Positions 57,880 through 64,000 of a DNA stretch of 64,000 bases are shown in pieces. Both the position numbers and the translations under genes were made by a program. The DNA comes from Acidobacteriota bacterium. GTDB lineage: Bacteria; Acidobacteriota; Thermoanaerobaculia; Thermoanaerobaculales; Thermoanaerobaculaceae. The number at the start of each line of letters is the position of its first letter. The stretch's first letter is position 1. The DNA lies in NCBI GenBank assembly GCA_016213675.1, contig JACQZW010000081.1:1-64000 (forward strand), given 5' to 3'. Under the pieces are notes generated by a model, which was given only the letters and a program-made list of their open reading frames with translations, had not been told where the DNA came from and made no database searches.

Positions 57880-60045
57880 TCACATGAGCTGCAACCGGCG
57901 GGCCTGTTGCGACGGTCCGGCCTCGACCTCCCCGATCCCCGGCACCCGGCGCAGCGCGCCGACCACCCGCTCGAGGTGGTCGCGGCCGTGCACGTCGACG
58001 ACCAGGTCGGCGGTGCCGATCTGGTGCTCGTCGGTCGCCAGGTGACACGAGCGGATGTTGGTGTCCGCGGAGGTCACGGCCTGCGAGATCGCGGCCAGCA
58101 TCCCCGGCCGGTCCTCGAAGGTCACGTGCAAGGGCACCTGGTAGGCGCCGAGGTCCCCGCCCCACTCTACCTCGACCTCGCGCTCCGGGGTGAACAGCAG
58201 CTTCCGCACGTTCGGGCACTGCGCGGCGTGGACCGCGACGCCCCGGCCGCGGGTGATGTAGCCGACGATCTCGTCCCCGGGCAGCGGGCTGCAGCACTGC
58301 GCCCGGAACGTGAGCATGTCGCGCTGGCCCTTGACGACGATGATCGCCTCGCCGCCCTTGGCCGGGCGCTGGCGCATCGGCTGGGGAAGCGTCGGCTCGG
58401 TCCTGACGACCGGCGCGAGCAATTCGCGTGGCGAGAGCCGGCCGAAGCCGATGGCGGCCAACAGGTCGTCCTCCCTGCCGAAACCGTGCTCGGCAGCCAG
58501 CCGGCCCAGCGTGTTGTCCTCGCGTAGCTGCTTGAGGGCGAGGCCGACCTTCCGGGCTTCGCGCTCGAGCAACCGGCGGCCGGCGTCCACGGCCTGCTCC
58601 TTCTCTCCCCGGTTGAGCCAACTGCGGATCTTGTTCTTGGCGCGGGCCGTGACGGCGATCTCCAGCCAGTCCCGCGACGGGACCTGATTCGCCGACGTCA
58701 GGACCTCGACGATGTCGCCGTTGGACAGCGGCGTACGGAGCGGCACGAGCCGGCCGTTGATGCGGGCGCCGACCAGGTGGTGGCCGACCTCGGTGTGGAC
58801 CCGGAAGGCGAAGTCGACCGGGGTGGCGCCGCGGGGGAAGGCGAACACCTCGCCCTTGGGCGTGAAGGTGTAGACCTCCTCGGGGTAGAGGTTGAGCTTG
58901 AGGGCGTTGAGGAAGTCGCGGGGGTTCTCCTGGTGTCCCTCGACGAGACTGCGCAGCCAGGCGACGCGCTCGGCGTCCTCGCTCGGCGCCTTCCCTTCCT
59001 TGTAGAGCCAGTGGGCGGCGATGCCCCGCTCCGCGATCTCGTCCATGTCCCGCGTCCGGATCTGCACCTCGAACGGCTGCCCCTTCGGCCCGATCACCGA
59101 GGTGTGCAGCGACTGGTACGCGTTGGCCTTGGGCATCGCGATGTAGTCCTTGATCCGGCCCGGGACCGGCCGCCAGAGCTGGTGGATCAGCCCCAGGGCC
59201 GCGTAGCAGTGCGGGACCGTGTCGACGATGATGCGGAAGGCCAGGAAGTCGTAGATCCGGTCGACGCCGATCCCCTGGCGGCGCAGCTTGGTCCAGATCG
59301 AGAACAGGTGCTTGATCCGCCCGTGCACGTCGCCCTGGATGCTGTGCTCCTGGAGGATCCGCCCGATCGTGGTGCGGATCTCCTCGATGATCTCGCCGGC
59401 GTTCTCCTCGCGCTGCTGGAGCTGGTCGAGGAGCTGCCGGTGCTCCTCGGGGTGCATCTGCTCGAGGGCGAGGTCCTCGAGCTCCGCCTTGATCCGCCCC
59501 ATCCCGAGCCGGTGCGCGATCGGCGCGTAGATCTCGAGGGTCTCGCCGGCGATCCTCCTGCGGCGGGCCTCCTCCGGGAGGAAGTGGAGCGTCCGCATGT
59601 TGTGCAGCCGGTCCGCGAGCTTGACCAGGATCACCCGGAGGTCCTGGGCGGAGGCGAGCAGCATGCGTCTGAACGTCTCCGCCTGCGCGGCCTGGCGGGC
59701 CGCGAACGATTGCTCCATGGAGCTGATCTTGGTGAGCGCCTTGACCAGCGAGGTGATGTGCTCGCCGAACTGGCTCTCCAGCTCGGTCTCGGTGACCCAG
59801 GTGTCCTCGAGGAGGTCGTGGAGCAACCCGGTGGCGATGGCCACCTCGTCCAGGTGCATGTCGGCGAGGATCCGGGCGACCTCGAGCGGATGGACGAGGT
59901 ACGGCTCGCCCGAAACCCGCACCTGCCCCTTGTGCGCCATCGCCGAGTAGACGTAGGCGCGGCGCAACAGGTCCTCGTCGCAGGTCGCGTTGTACGCGGA
60001 CACCTGCTCGAGGATGTCCTCGAAGCGGGGCAGGGGCTCGCCCAT
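57880..60045 (-). CDS. Bifunctional (p)ppGpp synthetase/hydrolase RelA/SpoT
   Basis: A 721-residue stringent-response enzyme. The HD hydrolase domain keeps its metal ligands (YVYSAMAHKGQ, TGLLHDLLEDT, VKLADRLHNM), and the synthetase domain has GRIKDYIAMPKANAYQSLHT, so both activities are expected. TGS (VYTFTPKGEVFAFPRGATPVDFAF, in two pieces), a zinc-finger-like CCSPLPGDEIVGYITRG, and an ACT domain follow. The ATG at 60045 has no ribosome site; TACAAT (60052-60057) lies six bases upstream, so the mRNA is probably leaderless. Confidence 0.95.
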   Translation of the reverse strand: MGEPLPRFEDILEQVSAYNATCDEDLLRRAYVYSAMAHKGQVRVSGEPYLVHPLEVARILADMHLDEVAIATGLLHDLLEDTWVTETELESQFGEHITSLVKALTKISSMEQSFAARQAAQAETFRRMLLASAQDLRVILVKLADRLHNMRTLHFLPEEARRRRIAGETLEIYAPIAHRLGMGRIKAELEDLALEQMHPEEHRQLLDQLQQREENAGEIIEEIRTTIGRILQEHSIQGDVHGRIKHLFSIWTKLRRQGIGVDRIYDFLAFRIIVDTVPHCYAALGLIHQLWRPVPGRIKDYIAMPKANAYQSLHTSVIGPKGQPFEVQIRTRDMDEIAERGIAAHWLYKEGKAPSEDAERVAWLRSLVEGHQENPRDFLNALKLNLYPEEVYTFTPKGEVFAFPRGATPVDFAFRVHTEVGHHLVGARINGRLVPLRTPLSNGDIVEVLTSANQVPSRDWLEIAVTARAKNKIRSWLNRGEKEQAVDAGRRLLEREARKVGLALKQLREDNTLGRLAAEHGFGREDDLLAAIGFGRLSPRELLAPVVRTEPTLPQPMRQRPAKGGEAIIVVKGQRDMLTFRAQCCSPLPGDEIVGYITRGRGVAVHAAQCPNVRKLLFTPEREVEVEWGGDLGAYQVPLHVTFEDRPGMLAAISQAVTSADTNIRSCHLATDEHQIGTADLVVDVHGRDHLERVVGALRRVPGIGEVEAGPSQQARRLQLM

Positions 60046-60120
60046 GTAGTTATTGTACTTGGCGTTCCCAGCGACTTCGGCAACCCGGTTTGGCGTCGGG
60101 CCTGCCAGGGTCCGAAGCGG

Positions 60121-60290
60121 GAGGGGTGCACACCCGCCCACCCCTCCAGGGTTGCCCTCCCAACCACCCACCCAGGCTTGAAGGGTTGAAAAACAAAGCC
60201 GCCCAGGCTCTGAGGCCTGGGCGGCAGCTTCTTACTCCAACCCTCCAACCCTGGGTGGGCGGGTGGGTGTGCACCCCTCCAACCCTTGGC
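60121..60290. repeat. Imperfect inverted repeat around the secF terminator
   Basis: GAGGGGTGCACACCC at 60121-60135 recurs inverted at about 60269-60284 (as GGGTGTGCACCCCTC), and CCACCCAG/AAGGGTTG words are likewise mirrored. The terminator hairpin at 60198-60225 sits at the centre. The layout suggests a duplicated and inverted unit, or an inserted palindromic element. Confidence 0.55.
60190..60225 (-). terminator. Terminator of the tgt-yajC-secDF operon
   Basis: On the minus strand an 11-bp perfect stem GCCGCCCAGGC/GCCTGGGCGGC (60225-60198) with a 6-base loop is followed by TTTGTTTTTC. It is the strongest terminator in the window and ends the operon 78 bases after secF. Confidence 0.85.
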
Positions 60291-60303
60291 TGGGTGGGGG
60301 CGA

Positions 60304-61467
60304 TCAGCGGCGGCGCTTGGCCTGCAGCCGCTTCTCCCGCCAGTTCGAGACCGCGAGCGCGATCGGCGAGGCAATGTAGATCGTCGAGTAACTGCCGACG
60401 ATCAGGCCGATCACGAGCACGAAGGCGAACGTGTTGATGACGTCGCCGCCGAACAGGAAGAGCGCCATCACGACCAGCCACGTCAGCCCGCCGGTGATGA
60501 TCGTCCGCGACAGCGTCTGGTTGATCGCGACGTCCATGATCGCCACCAGTGACTTGCCGCGGTCGAGCTTGAGCCGCTCGCGGATGCGGTCGAAGATCAC
60601 GACGGTGTCGTTCACGGAGTAACCGACCAGGGTGAGCAGCGCCGCGATGGCCGGGATGTCGATCTCACGGCCGGTGAGCGACAGCACGCCGAGCGTGATC
60701 AGGGTGTCGTGGAGCAGTGCGACGATGGCGCCGATGCCGTACTGGAGCTGGAAGCGGAACCAGATGTAGACCAGCATGCCGAGGATCGAGAAGACGATGG
60801 CCAGACCCGCCTTCTTGCGCAGGTCCTTGCCGACGGCCGGGCCGACGCTGTCGGCGGCGAGCACCGAGAACTCGCCGAACCTCGCGTTCTCCGACAGGAA
60901 GCTACGGGTCGTCGCCGACAACTCGGTCGCCTTGTCGAGGTCCTGGGGCCCGCTGAAGATCCCGGACTGCTTGCGCAGGTTGAGCACGGACTGCGCCATC
61001 GGCTCGTAGTGGGCACGGCGCTCGCTGACCGTGCCGCCTCTGCGGTCCGGGTCGGCCTCGACGAGCGCGTCGCGGAGCGCCTCCATGCCCTGGAGGTTCA
61101 TCCGGATCCTGCCGCCCGCCGGGTTGAACTCCTTGTCCAGCGCCCCGAGCATCTGCGCGGAGAAGTCGCCCTCCTCACCGGGGTTCTGGACGCGGACCAG
61201 GAGCTCGTGGCGCTCGGCCTCGTCGAACCGCTGGATGTTGACGGCGCCGAGCTTGAGATCTTCGAGCGCCTTGCGGACGCGCGCCTGGTCCGGCTCCGAC
61301 TTGAACTTCAGGGTGACCTGGGTGCCGCCGGCGAAGTCGACGCCGTACTTGAACCCCGGCCCGAAGAGGATCAACCCGATGGCGAGGAGGTTCAGGACCG
61401 TCGACACGGTGATCCAGAACTTCCGGTACTTCATGAATTGAAAGTGGGTGTCGTGGAGGAATCGCAT
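60304..61467 (-). CDS. secF: Protein translocase subunit SecF
   Basis: A 387-residue inner-membrane protein, six helices, that works with SecD in proton-driven pulling of preproteins. The first periplasmic loop is large (residues about 40-200). YGVDFAGGTQVTLKF and GYSVNDTVVIFDRIRE are diagnostic. It lies 11 bases after secD. Confidence 0.95.
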   Translation of the reverse strand: MRFLHDTHFQFMKYRKFWITVSTVLNLLAIGLILFGPGFKYGVDFAGGTQVTLKFKSEPDQARVRKALEDLKLGAVNIQRFDEAERHELLVRVQNPGEEGDFSAQMLGALDKEFNPAGGRIRMNLQGMEALRDALVEADPDRRGGTVSERRAHYEPMAQSVLNLRKQSGIFSGPQDLDKATELSATTRSFLSENARFGEFSVLAADSVGPAVGKDLRKKAGLAIVFSILGMLVYIWFRFQLQYGIGAIVALLHDTLITLGVLSLTGREIDIPAIAALLTLVGYSVNDTVVIFDRIRERLKLDRGKSLVAIMDVAINQTLSRTIITGGLTWLVVMALFLFGGDVINTFAFVLVIGLIVGSYSTIYIASPIALAVSNWREKRLQAKRRR

Positions 61468-61478
61468 GGCAGCTCCCG

Positions 61479-63038
61479 CTAGATCGACAGCGTCGTCGCC
61501 GGCGCCCGGCGGGACAGCAGCGTGTCGAAGATCGCCCGCGAGACGAACACCGCGGTGAACATCGAGATCAGCAGACCGAGGGTCAGCGAAACCGCGAAGC
61601 CCTTGATCGGTCCGGTGCCGAACTGGAAGAGGAACAACGCCGAGATGATCGTCGTCAGGTTCGAGTCAATGATCGCCGACAGGGCCCGCTGGAACCCGAG
61701 GTCGACGGCGTTGCGCACCGTCTTGCCGAGCTCGAGCTCCTCGCGGATGCGCTCGAAGATGAGGACGTTCGAGTCGACCGCCATGCCGATCGTGAGGATG
61801 ATGCCGGCGATGCCTGGCAGCGTGAGCGTGGCGTTGAGGGCTGCCATCGCACCCATCAGCAGAAAGGCGTTGAGCACCAGCGCGACGATCGAGTTCAGGC
61901 CCGACGCCTTGTAGTAGACGAGCATGAAGATGCCAACGACGAGCAGGCCGGCGAGGCCGGAGCGGACGCCGCGCTCGATCGAGTCGCGACCGAGGCTGGG
62001 CCCGACGGTGCGCTCCTCGAGGTAGGTGATCGAGGCGGGCAGCGCGCCGGCGCGGAGCACCAGCGCAAGGTCCTCGGCGCTCTCGATCGTGAAGCTGCCC
62101 TCGATGATCCCCTCGTCGTCGATCTGGCTCCGGATCACCGGCGCCGACCGCACCTTGCCGTCGAGGATGATGGCCATCTGGTCGCCGACGTGGGCACCGG
62201 TGTAGGCGGCGAACTTGTTGCCCCCGTCCGGGGTCAGCATGAAGCGCACGACGGCGTCGCCGTACTGCCCCTGCGAGCGCATTGCGTTGCGCATGTCGCG
62301 GCCGGTGACGACCGAGGCTTTCTTGACCAGGTAGTAGGTCCGCTGGCCCCGGCCCTCGACGTTCTCGATCTCGCCGGGAACCACCTCGGAGTCGTCGGGG
62401 ACCCGCCCGCCCAGGGCCGCGACCAGCGACTCCTCGGTGGGCGCCGCGTTGACCACCGGCTTGATCTCGAGGAACGCGGTGGCGCGGATGAGCTCCTTGA
62501 CGCGGATCGGGTCGTCGACGCCGGGGAGCTGGACGACGATGCGGTTGCCCTCGATCCCCTGGCGCTGGATGAGCGGCTCCGCCACGCCGAACTGGTCGAT
62601 GCGGTTGCGGATCGTCTCGAGACCCTGGCGGACCGCGCGGTCGCGGATCTCGCGCAGCACCTCCGGCCTGAACCTCGCCGTGATCTCCGCGCCCCTCGCC
62701 ACCGAGAAGTCAGGCAGCCGCTCCTCGAAGATCTTGTCGAGGAGCTTGCCGTCGGTGTTCGGGGCAGGCCGCAGGGTGAAGCCGGCCTCGCCGTCGGCGA
62801 GCCGCTTGAGCTCCTGCGGGACGAAGCCCTTTTCGACCAGGCCCGAGCGGACCCGCTCCATCGCGTCGTCGAGCTCGGCGCGCACGGCGTCGTCGGTGTT
62901 CACCTGGAGGACCAGGTGGATCCCGCCGCGCAGGTCGAGGCCGAGCTTGATCTTCTTCTCCGGCGGCCACATGAAGAAGATGGCTGCCGCCGTCACGATG
63001 CCGATGAGTGCCCAACGCCACGTCAGCTTGCCCTTCAT
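61479..63038 (-). CDS. secD: Protein translocase subunit SecD
   Basis: A 519-residue inner-membrane protein. One N-terminal helix is followed by KLGLDLRGGIHLVLQV, the periplasmic P1 domain and five C-terminal helices with VGPSLGRDSIERG and AVDSNVLIFERIREE. It is encoded separately from secF, not fused, in the tgt-yajC-secD-secF order. GGGAGG-type sequence (AGGGGAGGGTCC) precedes the ATG. Confidence 0.96.
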   Translation of the reverse strand: MKGKLTWRWALIGIVTAAAIFFMWPPEKKIKLGLDLRGGIHLVLQVNTDDAVRAELDDAMERVRSGLVEKGFVPQELKRLADGEAGFTLRPAPNTDGKLLDKIFEERLPDFSVARGAEITARFRPEVLREIRDRAVRQGLETIRNRIDQFGVAEPLIQRQGIEGNRIVVQLPGVDDPIRVKELIRATAFLEIKPVVNAAPTEESLVAALGGRVPDDSEVVPGEIENVEGRGQRTYYLVKKASVVTGRDMRNAMRSQGQYGDAVVRFMLTPDGGNKFAAYTGAHVGDQMAIILDGKVRSAPVIRSQIDDEGIIEGSFTIESAEDLALVLRAGALPASITYLEERTVGPSLGRDSIERGVRSGLAGLLVVGIFMLVYYKASGLNSIVALVLNAFLLMGAMAALNATLTLPGIAGIILTIGMAVDSNVLIFERIREELELGKTVRNAVDLGFQRALSAIIDSNLTTIISALFLFQFGTGPIKGFAVSLTLGLLISMFTAVFVSRAIFDTLLSRRAPATTLSI

Positions 63039-63048
63039 GGACCCTCCC

Positions 63049-63354
63049 CTACTCGCCAGGAGTCAGGTTGACGTTGGCCGCGTCGGCCGACTGGCCGGCG
63101 ATCGCCGCGCGCGCCACCTGGAGCTTCACGTTGTCGGCGACCCGCAGCGTCACGACGTCGCCGTCCACGCTCACCACCGTGCCGTAGATACCGCCGGAGG
63201 TGACGACGCGGTCGCCCTTGGCAAGCTTGGCGAGCATTTCCTGGTGCTTCTTCTGCCGCTTGCGCATCGGCAGGAACATCACCACGTAGAAGATCCCGAA
63301 GATGATGAGCGGAAGGATCAGCACGGACAGCGGATTGCCTGATTGGGAACCCAT
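63049..63354 (-). CDS. yajC: Preprotein translocase accessory protein YajC
   Basis: A 101-residue protein with one N-terminal membrane helix (LSVLILPLIIFGIFYVVMFL) and a short cytoplasmic beta domain (KGDRVVTSGGIYGTVVSVDG). The ATG at 63354 matches the family start; the longer frame from 63411 overlaps tgt. It lies between tgt and secD, as usual. Confidence 0.93.
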   Translation of the reverse strand: MGSQSGNPLSVLILPLIIFGIFYVVMFLPMRKRQKKHQEMLAKLAKGDRVVTSGGIYGTVVSVDGDVVTLRVADNVKLQVARAAIAGQSADAANVNLTPGE

Positions 63355-63367
63355 TGCGTCTCTCCTG

Positions 63368-64000
63368 TCAGTCTGCCGGTGCCCCGGACACGTCCCGGTG
63401 GAGCGCGGCAAAACGGCCGGTCATGATAGCCCACCGGACGCGGCGCATCAAGGTCAGGTAGAAGTGCAGGTTGTGCACCGTGGCCAGCACGACGACCGCA
63501 GCCTCGCGGGCGAGGTAGAGGTGGCGCAGGTAGGCGACCGAGCAAGTCCGGCAGGTGGCGCAGTCGCAGGCCGGGTCGGCCGGCTCGTCGGCCAGCTTCC
63601 ACCGGGCGTTCTTCAGCACCACCGCGCCGCGCGAGGTGTGGAGCAGACCGTTGCGGGCATTGCGGGTCGGGATCACGCAGTCGAAGAGGTCGATCCCGGC
63701 CGCCACCGCGTTGACGATGTCGCGCACCGTGCCCACGCCCATCAGGTAGCGGGGACGGTCGGCGGGCAGCTCCGGGCCGATCTCCGCAACCGCCGGCCAC
63801 ATCGCCTCCGGCGGCTCCCCGACCGAGAACCCCCCGAGCGCGTGGCCGTCGAAGCCGAGCGCGGCGAGCTCGGCAAGGGAGCGCCGGCGGAGCTCCAGGT
63901 CCAGCCCGCCCTGGACGATCCCGAAGAGCCGCGTGCTCCCGCCCGGTGGCACCGCGGCTCGACAGCGGGCGGCCCACCGCGAGGTCACCGCCACGGCGTT
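63368..64000 (-). CDS. tgt: Queuine tRNA-ribosyltransferase, C-terminal part
   Basis: The last 210 residues of a gene entering from the right edge. It exchanges guanine 34 for preQ1 in tRNAs with GUN anticodons. FGIVQGG, GGFSVGE, the catalytic GIDLFDCVIPTRNARNG and the zinc site CDCATCRTCSVAYLRH are all present. It is first of the visible tgt-yajC-secD-secF series, 13 bases ahead of yajC. Confidence 0.94.
   Translation of the reverse strand, partial: NAVAVTSRWAARCRAAVPPGGSTRLFGIVQGGLDLELRRRSLAELAALGFDGHALGGFSVGEPPEAMWPAVAEIGPELPADRPRYLMGVGTVRDIVNAVAAGIDLFDCVIPTRNARNGLLHTSRGAVVLKNARWKLADEPADPACDCATCRTCSVAYLRHLYLAREAAVVVLATVHNLHFYLTLMRRVRWAIMTGRFAALHRDVSGAPAD

Overview
The window comes from a GC-rich (roughly 70 percent), diderm bacterium with type IV pili. 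The gene mix fits Acidobacteriota or a close relative best: a CadC-type winged-helix/TPR regulator, PilMNOPQ followed by lipoproteins, beta-oxidation next to fatty-acid synthesis genes, and many dispersed intergenic repeats. That placement is an inference; no rRNA is present. There are no tRNA genes, CRISPR arrays, insertion sequences or prophage genes that I can support. Most of the window is housekeeping operons.

Layout. 1-207 is the start of a succinate dehydrogenase/fumarate reductase flavoprotein (minus strand), behind a 760-base repeat-bearing gap with a probable distal promoter. 968-8419 is accessory: a membrane winged-helix/TPR regulator divergent from a large secreted GVxG-repeat protein, then a secreted two-domain protein. 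8430-18710 is the classic transcription/translation cluster rimP-nusA-infB-ylxP-rbfA-nrnA-truB-rpsO-pnp, with a promoter and a terminator-like hairpin ahead of rimP and a separate promoter for rpsO. 18745-26044 holds a small conserved gene and a beta-oxidation operon: thiolase, FadJ-type protein, long-chain acyl-CoA ligase, and an SCP2/alpha-methylacyl-CoA racemase fusion. An unknown small gene and mutM converge at 26555-26575.

27826-35592 (minus) holds an ECF sigma/anti-sigma/membrane protein operon, then DUF177-rpmF-plsX-fabH-acyl-CoA dehydrogenase-fabD-fabG from its own promoter; acpP and fabF are not in the window. Glutamate dehydrogenase (35765, plus) has a structured leader with two mutually exclusive hairpins at its ribosome binding site. 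A 2-hydroxyacid dehydrogenase and malate synthase follow. 40002-47677 (minus) is one long operon: TPR, roadblock, accB, accC, aroK, phosphoesterase, small zinc-ribbon, and a HEAT-cyclophilin-thioredoxin-like fusion. 48554-57403 (minus) is a pilMNOPQ operon that continues into two lipoprotein genes, the second with IPT/TIG repeats. rpmB, a bifunctional RelA/SpoT, and tgt-yajC-secD-secF close the window.

The most distinctive features are non-coding. Several families of short repeats sit at gene 3' ends and in places supply stop codons or C-terminal residues. Three or four genes lack a Shine-Dalgarno sequence but carry a TACAAT-like hexamer where a leaderless transcript would need it. The regulatory leaders of gdhA and rimP-nusA look like genuine control elements.
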